A stretch of DNA of 64,000 nt from NCBI RefSeq assembly GCF_006442545.2, contig NZ_CP083952.1:5557501-5621500 (forward strand), in the 5' to 3' direction. The notes under the pieces were generated by a model that did no database searches, was not told where the DNA came from, and saw only the letters and a program-made list of their open reading frames with translations. The stretch's first letter is position 1, and each line of letters begins with the position of its first letter. This stretch comes from Mesorhizobium sp. B2-1-8. GTDB lineage: Bacteria > Pseudomonadota > Alphaproteobacteria > Rhizobiales > Rhizobiaceae. A program made the translations under genes and the position numbers. This document shows, one piece after another, positions 46,889 through 57,903 of this stretch.

Positions 46889-48168
46889 GCCAGGCGACCG
46901 ACAGGCTGGCCGCCATTGCAAAGCGCCGTGCGGCTGGCGAACGCGCCGGCATCGCCTCGATCTGCTCGGCCCATCCGCTGGTCATCGAAGCGGCGCTGCG
47001 CCACGGCAAGGCGCGCGGCGCCGATGTGCTGATCGAGGCCACCTGCAACCAGGTCAATCACGAAGGCGGCTACACCGGCATGACACCAGGCGATTTCCGC
47101 CGCTTCGTCGAGACGATCGCCGGCAAGGCCGGCTTTCCCTTGGACAGGCTGGTGCTCGGCGGCGATCATCTGGGCCCCAACCCCTGGAAGCACCTGGCGG
47201 CGCCCGAGGCCATGGAAAAGGCATCGCGCATGGTGGATGCCTATGCCGAGGCCGGCTTCACCAAGATCCACCTGGACGCCAGCATGGGCTGCGCCGGCGA
47301 AGGCGCTGCACCGCCCGACGCCACGATCGCCGCGCGCGCCGCCGTACTGGCCGAGGTGGCGGAGGCCGCGGTCGAACGAACAGGCGACACCAGGCCTGTC
47401 TATGTCATCGGCACGGAAGTGCCGGTGCCGGGCGGCGCCCTGGAAGCGATGGACCATCTGGCGGTGACGACACCGGAGGCAGCGGGTGAGACGGTGCGCA
47501 TTCATCGCGCTGCCTTCAGCCGGCGTGGCCTCGACCATGCCTTCTCGCGGGTGATCGGCGTCGTTGTGCAGCCGGGTGTCGAATTCGGCAATGCCGAGGT
47601 GATCGCCTACCGCCCGGAACGCGCCCGGGCGCTCGCCGGCACGCTGCGGGACCTGCCGCAATTCGTCTTCGAGGCCCACTCGACCGACTACCAGCCGGTC
47701 GAAGCGCTGAGCGCACTTGTCGACGATGGCTTCGCCATCCTGAAAGTCGGACCATGGCTGACCTTCGCGCTGCGTGAAGCGCTCTATGGCCTGAGCCATA
47801 TTGCCGACATTCTGGTTCCTGACCCGGCGCGCGAAAACCTGCCGGCGGCGATGGAGCGCGTCATGCTGGCGGCGCCGGGCAATTGGAAGAACTACTATCA
47901 TGGCAGCGAGGCCGAGCAGCGGATCGAGCGGCATTTCTCCTACAGCGACCGTATCCGCTACTACTGGCCGGCGCAGGCGGCTCGGCAGGCCGTGAACGCG
48001 CTGATGCAGGCGCTGGGCGAGCGCGACATCCCCTCTCCCCTGATCAGCCAGTATCTCGGCCGTCTCGACGGCGTGGTGGCGAGCGGATCCGTCGCGCCAA
48101 AAGCCAGCGAACTCCTGATCGCAAGCGTGACTGAGGTTCTCGACATTTACGCCAGCGCAACGGACTAG
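46885..48168 (+). CDS. gatZ: GatZ/KbaZ-family protein, probable D-tagatose-6-phosphate 4-epimerase
   Basis: This 427-residue TIM-barrel protein is homologous throughout to GatZ/KbaZ: ICSAHPLVIEAAL near residue 22, EATCNQVNHEGGYTGMTP near 51, GGDHLGPNPW near 92 and HLDASMGCAG near 131. GatZ was first seen as a helper subunit of tagatose-bisphosphate aldolase. In Agrobacterium, homologues without GatY epimerise tagatose-6-phosphate to fructose-6-phosphate. No gatY is adjacent here, which favours the epimerase role. It is coupled to the kinase gene upstream by an ATGA overlap. Confidence 0.87.
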   Translation: MSQATDRLAAIAKRRAAGERAGIASICSAHPLVIEAALRHGKARGADVLIEATCNQVNHEGGYTGMTPGDFRRFVETIAGKAGFPLDRLVLGGDHLGPNPWKHLAAPEAMEKASRMVDAYAEAGFTKIHLDASMGCAGEGAAPPDATIAARAAVLAEVAEAAVERTGDTRPVYVIGTEVPVPGGALEAMDHLAVTTPEAAGETVRIHRAAFSRRGLDHAFSRVIGVVVQPGVEFGNAEVIAYRPERARALAGTLRDLPQFVFEAHSTDYQPVEALSALVDDGFAILKVGPWLTFALREALYGLSHIADILVPDPARENLPAAMERVMLAAPGNWKNYYHGSEAEQRIERHFSYSDRIRYYWPAQAARQAVNALMQALGERDIPSPLISQYLGRLDGVVASGSVAPKASELLIASVTEVLDIYASATD

Positions 48169-48234
48169 GCCCCAATGATCGGCGCCGATGCCCGGCCAGC
48201 GATCTTCGCCGCGCAGCGCCATGGATAGCCGCCT

Positions 48235-50459
<2,225 letters not shown>

Positions 50460-50478
50460 GTCCTGCTCCTTGCGTCCA

Positions 50479-51093
50479 TCAGCTGTCGAAGAAGACCGTT
50501 TCCTTCTCCCCCTGGAGATGGACATCGAAGACGTAAGCGTTGTCCTTGCGCTCGGCGATCAGCGTCGGCACGCGGATGCGGTGCTCGATGCGGGCCAGGA
50601 TCGGGTCCTCGGCATTGGCCTCTTCCTCGTCGGAAAAATAGAGCCGTGTGTGCAGACCGAGGTTGATGCCGCGCGCGACGATCCAGAGTGTAATGTGCGG
50701 CGCCATCAGGCGGCCGTCGCGGAACGGCACGCGACCGGGTTTGACGGTCTCGAAGGCGCAGAGACCGGTTTCCATGTCGGTCGCGCAACGGCCCCAGCCG
50801 TGGAAATTCGGATCGGCGGCACCGCGCATCTCCGCAGGCGAATTGTAGAGCCCGTCGCCATCCGCCTGCCAGATCTCGATCAGCGCGTCCTTCAGGGGCG
50901 TGCCGGTACCGTCGAGCACGCGAATGCGCAGCTCGATGCGCTCGCCCTTGGTCCGTTCATTGACCATTGTTGCGCCAAGGTCGCTCTCATAAACGCCGCC
51001 GATGCCGCAAAAATTCGGCGTCAGCCCGATATGGACATAAGGTCCGGCGGTCTGCGAAGGGCTCTCCTTCGGCCGGTCGAGCGACTGCGCCAT
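50479..51093 (-). CDS. pcaG: Protocatechuate 3,4-dioxygenase alpha subunit
   Basis: This 204-residue subunit pairs with PcaH to cleave protocatechuate between C3 and C4. It has the intradiol-dioxygenase beta-sandwich with TAGPYVHIGL at the N-terminus, IEIWQADGDGLYNS near residue 73, and HITLWIVARGIN near residue 133. It lacks the full set of iron ligands, as alpha subunits do. Its ATG overlaps the pcaH stop, so the two are made in equal amounts. Confidence 0.95.
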   Translation of the reverse strand: MAQSLDRPKESPSQTAGPYVHIGLTPNFCGIGGVYESDLGATMVNERTKGERIELRIRVLDGTGTPLKDALIEIWQADGDGLYNSPAEMRGAADPNFHGWGRCATDMETGLCAFETVKPGRVPFRDGRLMAPHITLWIVARGINLGLHTRLYFSDEEEANAEDPILARIEHRIRVPTLIAERKDNAYVFDVHLQGEKETVFFDS

Positions 51094-51845
51094 CAATTGC
51101 CCTCCGGTCTGTTCTCGAACAGCGTCGAGCGGCGCCCGCGCAGCACGATGTCGAATTTGTAGGCAAGCGCGTCCATCGGGATGGTCGACTGCATGTCGAG
51201 CGCGGCGATCAGCGCTTCGACGGCCGCCTTGTCGCGAATGCCGCCGACGATCGGACAGCGCCAGATCAGCGGATCGCCCTCGAAATACATCTGCGTGATC
51301 AGCCGCTGCGCGAAGCCGTGGCCGAAAAGCGAAAAGTGGATATGTGCCGGCCGCCAATCGTTTGGGCCATTCGGCCAGGGGTAAGGACCGGGCCTGACGG
51401 TCCGGAAGGCATAGGAGCCGTCCTCGCCGGTGATGGTGCGGCCGCATCCGCCGAAATTCGGATCGAGCGGCGCGAGATAACCGTCCTTCTTGTGGCGGTA
51501 GCGGCCGCCGGCATTGGCCTGCCAGAATTCGAGCAGAGCGCCGGGCACGCCAACGCCGCGTTCGTCGAGCACCCGTCCATGGACGATGATGCGCCCGCCG
51601 ATGGCGCTCTCGCCTGGCCTGGCGAAATTGTGGATCAGGTCGTTGTCGCGTTCGCCGATCATGGCATGGCCGAACACAGGGCCCGTCAGTTCCGACAGCG
51701 TGTTGTCGAACGACAGCAATGCCTTCTGCGGAGAACGCAGCACAGAACTCTTGTAGGCCGGCGTGAACGCCGGCGGATGCCATTGGCGGTCGCGCTGGAA
51801 GAAGGCGCCGGTTTCCGGCGTCCGGTTGGAGCCCGGCTCAGCCAT
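51093..51845 (-). CDS. pcaH: Protocatechuate 3,4-dioxygenase beta subunit
   Basis: This 250-residue catalytic subunit carries the Fe(III) site. The expected ligands are visible: Tyr in [11 protein letters not shown], Tyr in [12 protein letters not shown], and two His in [20 protein letters not shown] between them is diagnostic. The start at 51845 overlaps the end of pcaC by 8 bp. The order pcaD-C-H-G-B is that of other rhizobia. Confidence 0.96.
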   Translation of the reverse strand: MAEPGSNRTPETGAFFQRDRQWHPPAFTPAYKSSVLRSPQKALLSFDNTLSELTGPVFGHAMIGERDNDLIHNFARPGESAIGGRIIVHGRVLDERGVGVPGALLEFWQANAGGRYRHKKDGYLAPLDPNFGGCGRTITGEDGSYAFRTVRPGPYPWPNGPNDWRPAHIHFSLFGHGFAQRLITQMYFEGDPLIWRCPIVGGIRDKAAVEALIAALDMQSTIPMDALAYKFDIVLRGRRSTLFENRPEGN

Positions 51846-52248
51846 GAGCAGCCTTGTCCCCGTCCATTTCCGAAAACACCTCCTTGGCAATCTTGAAGGC
51901 ACGGTTGGCCGCCGGCACGCCGGCATAGATGGCGACATGCAGGAACGTTTCGCAGATATCTTCGCGCGTCGCTCCGGTGTTGGCGGTGGCGCGCACATGC
52001 AAGGCGACCTCCTCATCATGGCCGAGTGCCGCCAGCAACGCCAGCGTGACGATCGAGCGCTCGCGCTTCGAAAAGCCTGGTCTGGCCCACACCGTTCCCC
52101 AGGCGGCCTCGGTGATCAGGTCCTGGAAAGGCTGGTCGAAATCGGTGGCAGCTACCTCGGCCCGATCGACATGCGGATCGCCGAGCACGGCGCGGCGGAC
52201 TTCGACCCCGGTCCGGTATCGGTTGGGGGTTTTGGAGACATCATCCAT
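51838..52248 (-). CDS. pcaC: 4-carboxymuconolactone decarboxylase
   Basis: This small 136-residue AhpD-fold enzyme converts 4-carboxymuconolactone to the enol-lactone used by PcaD. It has [13 protein letters not shown] near residue 19, [27 protein letters not shown] and [21 protein letters not shown], with the conserved Glu and His. It overlaps both pcaD and pcaH by 8 bp. ATG 52248 gives the normal family length. Confidence 0.95.
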   Translation of the reverse strand: MDDVSKTPNRYRTGVEVRRAVLGDPHVDRAEVAATDFDQPFQDLITEAAWGTVWARPGFSKRERSIVTLALLAALGHDEEVALHVRATANTGATREDICETFLHVAIYAGVPAANRAFKIAKEVFSEMDGDKAAHG

Positions 52249-53053
52249 GAGCGGGCTTTCCCTTGGGAAGCGAGGCAACAAAGTCGCGGATCAAGGTGGT
52301 GAGTGCTTCGGGCCGTTCGACACAAGGGATATGTCCCGCGTCGCGGATCACCTCGAAGCGCGCGCCAGGGATCAGAGTGGCCAGCGAGCGGACAAGATCG
52401 GGAGGCGTCGAGCCATCCTTGTCGCCGACGATGCAGAGCGTCGGCACCGCGATGCGGCGCGCGGCCTCGGTCAAGTCGGCATCGCGGACCGCCATGCAGG
52501 TTCCGACATAGCCAGGCAGCGCCTGCCTGGTCAGCATGTTGCGGCAGCCGGCAAGGTCGGCGGCGCGCGCGGCATGGAAATCCGGCGTGAACCACACTTT
52601 CATCACGCCGTCGGCTATCGCCTCGATGCCGTCGCGCTCGATGGTCGCAATGCGGCCGTTCCAGCTCTCGGCAGTGCCGATCTTGTGGGCCGTATCGCTG
52701 AGGACCAGGCCCTGGACGATCTCCGGCCGGCGGGCGTAGAGGCGTTGCGCGACCATGCCGCCAACCGACAGTCCGACCAGAACAACCCTGTCGAAACCGA
52801 AATGGTCGATGAGGGCGCTCAAATCGTCGGCATGGTCGTCAATGGAGCGCACGCCGCCGCCATTGTCGGAAAGGCCGTGACCACGCTTGTCATAGACGAG
52901 CAGAGACATCTCGCCGGCCAGAAGCGCAACGACCTCGTCCCAGATGCGGAAGTCGGTGCCGAGCGAATTGATGAACACCACCGGTGGCGTCCTGCCGTTC
53001 GCCTCGACATATCGGTGATGCAGCGTGATGCCGCCAAGGGTAACGAATGGCAC
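52241..53053 (-). CDS. pcaD: 3-oxoadipate enol-lactonase
   Basis: This 270-residue alpha/beta hydrolase opens the enol-lactone to 3-oxoadipate. It has INSLGTDFRIWD near residue 29, DKRGHGLSD, the nucleophile elbow GLSVGGMVAQ (Ser near 95), acid Asp in VGDKDGSTPP and His in DAGHIPCVERPE. The start is GTG 53053, supported by GGAGG 9 bp upstream; an ATG 12 codons earlier lies upstream of that site. It is the first gene of the operon, facing pcaQ. Confidence 0.94.
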   Translation of the reverse strand: MPFVTLGGITLHHRYVEANGRTPPVVFINSLGTDFRIWDEVVALLAGEMSLLVYDKRGHGLSDNGGGVRSIDDHADDLSALIDHFGFDRVVLVGLSVGGMVAQRLYARRPEIVQGLVLSDTAHKIGTAESWNGRIATIERDGIEAIADGVMKVWFTPDFHAARAADLAGCRNMLTRQALPGYVGTCMAVRDADLTEAARRIAVPTLCIVGDKDGSTPPDLVRSLATLIPGARFEVIRDAGHIPCVERPEALTTLIRDFVASLPKGKPAHG

Positions 53054-53088
53054 GATTTCGATCCTCCATCTCCACATTGCACAAGGCA

Positions 53089-53140
53089 TTTGGTTCGGTA
53101 AAATGATATTTTGCGCCGTTTCATTAACTCAGGGGTTATC
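53089..53140 (-). repeat. pcaD-side copy of a 52-bp duplicated promoter (PcaQ box included)
   Basis: Read on the minus strand, this block matches 54106-54157 at 46 of 52 positions. It includes the PcaQ-type box at 53124-53139 (ATAACC-N4-AGTTAA) and a -10-like TATCAT at 53103-53108, 50 bp upstream of the pcaD start. It overlaps the region just before pcaQ, so PcaQ can also regulate itself. Confidence 0.85.
53124..53139 (-). promoter_or_regulatory. PcaQ-binding box for pcaDCHGB-pobA
   Basis: ATAACC-CCTG-AGTTAA (minus strand) differs at one base from the ATAACC-N4-GGTTAA motif described for Sinorhizobium PcaQ. It lies between pcaD and pcaQ. Confidence 0.8.
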
Positions 53141-53146
53141 AAATCC

Positions 53147-54064
53147 ATGTCCGAGAGCCGCATCCGGTTCCGCCACCTGCAGGCATTCCTGGAAGTCGCA
53201 CGACAGGGTAGCGTGGCTCGCGCCGCCGACTTCCTGCATGTCAGCGCTCCGGCGGTGACCAAGACGCTGCGTGAACTGGAAGAAGCGCTCGGTATCGCCG
53301 TCGTCGAGCGTGACGGGCGCGGCATCCGCGTCACGAGGCTTGGCGAGATTTTCCTCAGCCATGCCGGTTCGGCGATTACGGCTCTGAAGCGCGGCGTCGA
53401 TTCCGTTCGCCAGGACGGCGCCGTCAATCGCCATCCGATCCGCATCGGCGCGCTGCCGACGGTGTCGGCGAAGGTCATGCCGCGGGCCATGAGCCTGTTC
53501 CTGAGGGAAAACACGGGCGCCGCGCTCAAGATCGTCACCGGCGAGAACGCCGTGCTGCTCGAACAACTGCGCACCGGCGCGCTCGATCTCGTCGTCGGGC
53601 GGCTGGCGGCACCCGAGAACATGACCGGTTTCTTCTTCGAGCATCTCTACTCCGAACAGGTGCTGTTCGTGGTGCGGGCCGGACATCCGCTGCTGGAGCC
53701 GGGGGCCGACATCTTCGCCAGCCTCGACGAATTTCCGGTGCTGATGCCGACCCGGGAATCCGTCATCCGGCCGTTTGTCGATCGCCTGTTCATAACCAAC
53801 GGCATGACCGCGCCGGCCACCGAGATCGAGACGGTCTCGGATTCGTTCGGCCGCGCCTTCATGCGGCAGAGCAATGCGGTGTGGATCATTTCGGCCGGCG
53901 TGGTCGCCAACGAGATCGCGAGCGGCGCTTTCGTCGCCTTGCCGGTCGACACCGAGGAAACCAAGGGGCCGGTCGGGCTGACGATGCGCACCGACACCGC
54001 CCCCTCGCCCGCCTTCTCCATCCTGTTGCAAACCATTCGCGAGGCGGCAAGGCCGGGCAACTGA
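53147..54064 (+). CDS. pcaQ: LysR-family activator of protocatechuate catabolism
   Basis: This 305-residue LysR regulator has an N-terminal helix-turn-helix (RFRHLQAFLEVARQGSVARAADFLHVSAPAVTKTLRELEEALG, about residues 6-48) and a substrate-binding domain starting near residue 90 (PIRIGALPTVSAKVMPRAM). PcaQ of rhizobia responds to 3-carboxymuconate-type intermediates and activates pca genes. The gene lies between the pca operon and the transporter operon, each with a PcaQ box. ATG 53147 was chosen; it lies just after the box. Confidence 0.94.
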   Translation: MSESRIRFRHLQAFLEVARQGSVARAADFLHVSAPAVTKTLRELEEALGIAVVERDGRGIRVTRLGEIFLSHAGSAITALKRGVDSVRQDGAVNRHPIRIGALPTVSAKVMPRAMSLFLRENTGAALKIVTGENAVLLEQLRTGALDLVVGRLAAPENMTGFFFEHLYSEQVLFVVRAGHPLLEPGADIFASLDEFPVLMPTRESVIRPFVDRLFITNGMTAPATEIETVSDSFGRAFMRQSNAVWIISAGVVANEIASGAFVALPVDTEETKGPVGLTMRTDTAPSPAFSILLQTIREAARPGN

Positions 54065-54105
54065 GACACTGAACGGCCAACTGCCCTTCGTCTCATCGAA
54101 ACTCT

Positions 54106-54157
54106 GCTAACCCAGAGGTTAATGAAACGCCGCAAAATATCATTTTACCGAACCAAA
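54106..54157 (+). repeat. Transporter-side copy of the 52-bp duplicated pca promoter
   Basis: This copy is in inverted orientation relative to 53089-53140, with six mismatches, most of them inside and beside the box spacer. It includes the PcaQ box at 54107-54122 and a -10-like TATCAT at 54138-54143, 61 bp before the binding-protein start. Confidence 0.85.
54107..54122 (+). promoter_or_regulatory. PcaQ-binding box for the transporter operon
   Basis: CTAACC-CAGA-GGTTAA differs at one base from the ATAACC-N4-GGTTAA PcaQ motif. It lies upstream of the importer operon, as reported for the PcaQ-controlled pcaMNVWX importer of Sinorhizobium. Confidence 0.8.
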
Positions 54158-54203
54158 ACGCTGGTGCACTGTGGCGATGGAGGAGCCACAGAGGGAGGAA
54201 CAT

Positions 54204-55520
54204 ATGGCCCATTCTATCGGCAGCAAACCCGGCATTTCCGGCATTTCGCGACGCCAGTTCATCGCCACCTCGATTGCCGGCGGCACTGCCCTGGCACTTG
54301 GCGGCAACAAGGCCTTCGCCCAGGCCGCCGACACGCTGAAGGTCGGCTTCGTCAGCCCGCGCACCGGACCGCTCGGCGGCTTCGGCGAGACCGACGGTTA
54401 CGTGCTCGATCTTGCCCGCAAGGCGCTGGCCGGCGGCATCGAACTCGGCGGCAAGAAATACAATGTGGAAATCCTCGATCAGGATACGCAATCGGATCCC
54501 TCCCGCGCGGGCCAGCTCGCCAAGGACCTGATCAACAATCAGGCCATCGACCTGATGCTCGCGACATCGACGCCCGAAGTGATCAATCCGGTGGCCGATG
54601 CCTGCGAAGCCGCCGGCGTGCCATGCCTGTCGACGGTCATGCCGTGGGAGGCCTGGTATTTCGGCCGTGGCGCCAAGCCCGGCGCGCCCTCGCCGTTCAA
54701 ATGGACCTATCATTTCGGCTTCGGGGTCGACGAATTCTTCAGAGCCTACGTCTCGCAGTGGAACCTGATCGCGACCAACAAGAAGGTCGGCGTCATGTAT
54801 CCGAACGACGCCGACGGCAACGCCATCCGCGCTCATCTCGCACCGCTGCTGGCCAAGCAGGGTTTCACCATCGTCGACCCGGGCGCCTATGAAACCGGCA
54901 CCACCGACTATTCGTCGCAGATCGCTCTTTTCAAGCAGGAAGGCGTCGAGATCTTCAACTCCTTCCCGATCCCGCCTGACTTCGCCGCCTTTTGGCGCCA
55001 AGCGGCGCAGCAAGGCCTGATCAGGCAGATCAAGATCTGCCAGGTCGCCAAGACCGGGCTGTTCCCGTCCGACATCGAGGCGCTCGGCGACCTCGGCATG
55101 AAGATTTCGAGCGCCGCCTACTGGCACAAGGCCTTCCCCTACAAGTCGCCGCTGACCGGCGTTTCGGGAACCGAACTGGCCGACGGCTACGAAGCGACGA
55201 GCGGCAAGCAGTGGACGCAGCAGCTCGGCGCCTCGATGTCGCTGCTCGACGCCGGCTTCGAGGCGATGAAGGCAAGCACCGACCCCAAGGACAAGGCCGC
55301 TGTGGCGAAGGCGCTGAGCACGCTCAACACCGAGACCATGATCGGCAAGGTCGACTTCACCAGCGGCCCCGTGGCCAATGTCTCGCCCGGCCCGATCATC
55401 GGCACGCAGTGGATCGCCGCCAAGGAAGGAGCCAAGTTCCCGCTCGACTACGTCGTGACCGAGAACGCCACCGATCCGAAAGTGCCTGTCGAAGCAAAGC
55501 TTCTGCCTTACAACGGCTGA
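54204..55520 (+). CDS. pcaM: Protocatechuate-type ABC importer, periplasmic binding protein
   Basis: This 438-residue family 6 (Leu/Ile/Val-type) binding protein has a twin-arginine signal (ISRRQFIATSIAGGTALALGG, about residues 13-33). The mature part opens LKVGFVSPRTGPLGGFGETDG, the usual start of such proteins. Family members often bind aromatic acids. The PcaQ-box promoter makes it the counterpart of Sinorhizobium PcaM, binding protocatechuate or a relative. GGGAGG lies 6 bp before ATG 54204. It is followed by two ATPases and two permeases. Confidence 0.88.
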   Translation: MAHSIGSKPGISGISRRQFIATSIAGGTALALGGNKAFAQAADTLKVGFVSPRTGPLGGFGETDGYVLDLARKALAGGIELGGKKYNVEILDQDTQSDPSRAGQLAKDLINNQAIDLMLATSTPEVINPVADACEAAGVPCLSTVMPWEAWYFGRGAKPGAPSPFKWTYHFGFGVDEFFRAYVSQWNLIATNKKVGVMYPNDADGNAIRAHLAPLLAKQGFTIVDPGAYETGTTDYSSQIALFKQEGVEIFNSFPIPPDFAAFWRQAAQQGLIRQIKICQVAKTGLFPSDIEALGDLGMKISSAAYWHKAFPYKSPLTGVSGTELADGYEATSGKQWTQQLGASMSLLDAGFEAMKASTDPKDKAAVAKALSTLNTETMIGKVDFTSGPVANVSPGPIIGTQWIAAKEGAKFPLDYVVTENATDPKVPVEAKLLPYNG

Positions 55521-55544
55521 CGGACCGCTGACGAGGAACGCCTG

Positions 55545-56285
55545 GTGACCCATCCGCAACAACAGGCTGTTCTCGCCGCCGCCGGCATCCACAAGCGCTT
55601 CGGCGCGCTCGTGGTGCTGGATGCCGTCGACTTCACCATGGCAGCGGACGAGGCGGTCGGCATTGTCGGCCCGAACGGCGCCGGCAAGACGACGCTGCTC
55701 AGCGTGCTTGGCGGCGCCTTTCCGCCAAGCTCGGGCACGGTCAGTTTCAAGGGGGATGATGTGACGTCCCTGCCGGCGACGCAACGCTGCCGGCTCGGCC
55801 TGGTGCGCACGCACCAGGTGCCGAAACCGTTCAGCGACATGACCACCTTCGAGAACGTCTTCGTCGCCGCGTCGCATGGTGCCGGTCTCGGCCGCGACGA
55901 GGCTTATGAGGAAGCGCTGAACTCGTTGAAACTGTGCGGCATGATTGGCGTCGCCAACCGGCGCGCCGAGACGTTAGGGCTGCTCGATCGCAAGCGGCTG
56001 GAATTGGCGCGCGCATTGGCGGCCAGACCGACGCTGCTGCTGCTGGACGAGATCGGCGGCGGCCTGACCGACGGCGAGGCCGGCGAACTGGTCGACACGA
56101 TCAAGGAGTTGCGCCGCCGCAAGATCGGCATCGTCTGGATCGAGCACATCGTGCATATCCTGCTGCAGGTGGCCGAGCGGCTGATCTGCATGGATGCGGG
56201 GAAAATCATCGCCGATGGCGAACCCCAAGCGGTGATGGCCGACCCCGAGGTCGTGCGCGCCTATCTCGGCGGAGGCCCGAAATGA
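55545..56285 (+). CDS. Branched-chain-type ABC transporter ATPase (LivG type)
   Basis: This 246-residue ATPase has Walker A GPNGAGKTT (about residues 42-50) and Walker B LLLLDEIGGG near residue 168. The usual signature is replaced by LGLLDRKRLELARAL, a deviation common in LivG-type proteins. The H-loop is in IVWIEHIVH. The start is GTG 55545 with GAGGAA upstream. It works with the LivF-type ATPase, whose ATG overlaps its stop, in the aromatic-acid importer. Confidence 0.9.
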   Translation: MTHPQQQAVLAAAGIHKRFGALVVLDAVDFTMAADEAVGIVGPNGAGKTTLLSVLGGAFPPSSGTVSFKGDDVTSLPATQRCRLGLVRTHQVPKPFSDMTTFENVFVAASHGAGLGRDEAYEEALNSLKLCGMIGVANRRAETLGLLDRKRLELARALAARPTLLLLDEIGGGLTDGEAGELVDTIKELRRRKIGIVWIEHIVHILLQVAERLICMDAGKIIADGEPQAVMADPEVVRAYLGGGPK

Positions 56286-57010
56286 GCCTGCTTTCGGTCG
56301 AGAACCTGGTGGTCCGGCACGGCCTGCTGCAGGCGGTGCGCGGCGTGAGCTTCAGCGTCGAGCGCGGCGAGACGCTGGCGCTGGTCGGCGCCAACGGCGC
56401 CGGCAAGACGACGCTGCTCAGGGCCATCGCCGGCGCGCATCAGCCGGCGGCCGGCCGCGTTCTGCTGGACGGCGCCGATCTTACCAGCGTGCCATCACAC
56501 GGACGGGTTGGCATAGGTATCGCGCTGGTGCCGGAAGGGCGAAAGCTGTTCGTGCGGATGACGGTCGAGGAGAACCTTCTGCTCGGCAGGACCGCTGGGC
56601 GGCCAGGCGACTGGAACGTCGACAAGGTGCTCGATATGTTTCCCAATTTGAAGCCGCGCCGTCATGCCAAGACCGGCCATCTGTCGGGCGGCGAGCAGCA
56701 GGCGACCGCGATCGGCCGGGCGCTGATGAGCAATCCGGAACTGCTGCTGTTCGACGAGGTTTCGCTCGGCCTGTCGCCGCTGATCGTCGACCGTGTCTAC
56801 GCGGCACTTCAGGGCCTAATCAGTTCGGGTACGACGATCATCCTGGTCGAACAGGACCTCAACCGGGCGCTTTCGGTCTCGAACAAGGTTATCTGCATGC
56901 TGGAGGGGCGAATTGCGCTCGAGGGCGACAGCAAGAGCGTGTCGCGTGAGGATGTGACGAAAGCTTATTTCGGCCTGCACCGGAAAAGCACCGGGAGCGT
57001 TCCGGCATGA
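56282..57010 (+). CDS. Branched-chain-type ABC transporter ATPase (LivF type)
   Basis: This 242-residue ATPase has Walker A GANGAGKTT (about residues 36-44), signature LSGGEQQ near residue 133, Walker B LLLFDEVSLGL near 157 and H-loop-region LVEQDLNRAL, as in LivF. It starts with an ATGA overlap after the LivG-type gene and ends with an ATGA overlap into the LivH-type permease gene. It is part of the importer controlled by the PcaQ-box promoter. Confidence 0.92.
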   Translation: MSLLSVENLVVRHGLLQAVRGVSFSVERGETLALVGANGAGKTTLLRAIAGAHQPAAGRVLLDGADLTSVPSHGRVGIGIALVPEGRKLFVRMTVEENLLLGRTAGRPGDWNVDKVLDMFPNLKPRRHAKTGHLSGGEQQATAIGRALMSNPELLLFDEVSLGLSPLIVDRVYAALQGLISSGTTIILVEQDLNRALSVSNKVICMLEGRIALEGDSKSVSREDVTKAYFGLHRKSTGSVPA

Positions 57011-57903
57011 GCAACCAGATCATCCAGGGCATCCTGCTCGGCGGCTATTACGCGCTGATCGCCTGCGGCCTGTCCTTCATGTTCTCGGTGATGCGCATCA
57101 TCAACCTCGCCCATGGCAGTCTTGCCGTCCTCGCCGCCTATGCGCTGTGGTTTCTGGCCTCGCGGTTCCACGTCTCACCGTTTCTCGGCCTGCTCATCGT
57201 CTTGCCAGCGATGGCCGTGATCGGCTGGACGCTGCAGCGCTTCCTGCTCGAGCGCAGCGCGCGCGGCGGCGCGCTGCTGCCGATCTTGACCACGTTCGGT
57301 CTCGCCATCGTCATCGATAACATGCTCTTCCAGCAGTTCGGCGCGAACACGCGTTCGCTGGCGCCCTATATCGGCAGCCTGTCCTACGATTCCTGGGAAT
57401 GGCCCGGCAGCGTCTATGTCGGCAAGCTGGCGGTGATCATGTTCGCAACCGCCGTGGCCCTGCTTGGCGGGTTGCAGCTGTTCTTGAGCCGCACCCGGCT
57501 TGGGCGCTCGATCCGCGCCACTTCGGAAGACCCAGACACCGCCGGGCTGGTCGGCGTCAATGCGCGGCGTGCCAACGCCATTGCCGCTGCCATAGCCATG
57601 GTCACCGTCGGCCTTGCCGGCGCGTTCCTCGGCATGCGCGCCACCTTCGATCCCTATGCCGGCGCGCCGCAACTGCTGTTCGCCTTCGAGGCGGCGGTGA
57701 TCGGCGGCGCCGGTTCGCTGTGGGGAACGCTGATCGGCGGCATCGTGCTGGCGCTGGCCCAGACACTCGGTGCGCAAGTGCATCCACAGGGATTTCTGAT
57801 CGGGGGCCACGCTGTCTTCCTTGTCGTGCTGTTCGTGCGGCTTTCGGCATCCGGCCTCGGCCTGCGTGGACTGTTGCGCCTGCCTTCCCGGAGTGCGCCA
57901 TGA
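57007..57903 (+). CDS. Branched-chain-type ABC transporter permease (LivH type)
   Basis: This 298-residue inner-membrane permease has eight or so helices. The LivH opening is IIQGILLGGYYALIACGLSFMFSVMRIINLAHGS (about residues 4-37), and the conserved cytoplasmic loop is RATSEDPDTAGLVGVNARR near residue 172. It forms the channel with the LivM-type protein. Both ends overlap neighbouring genes by 4 bp. Confidence 0.93.
   Translation: MSNQIIQGILLGGYYALIACGLSFMFSVMRIINLAHGSLAVLAAYALWFLASRFHVSPFLGLLIVLPAMAVIGWTLQRFLLERSARGGALLPILTTFGLAIVIDNMLFQQFGANTRSLAPYIGSLSYDSWEWPGSVYVGKLAVIMFATAVALLGGLQLFLSRTRLGRSIRATSEDPDTAGLVGVNARRANAIAAAIAMVTVGLAGAFLGMRATFDPYAGAPQLLFAFEAAVIGGAGSLWGTLIGGIVLALAQTLGAQVHPQGFLIGGHAVFLVVLFVRLSASGLGLRGLLRLPSRSAP

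Noticed and set aside
48178..48189. ATCGGCGCCGAT palindrome between gatZ and pobA as a terminator
   Set aside because: The stem is short and has no loop or T-run; it is more likely chance in a GC-rich gap.
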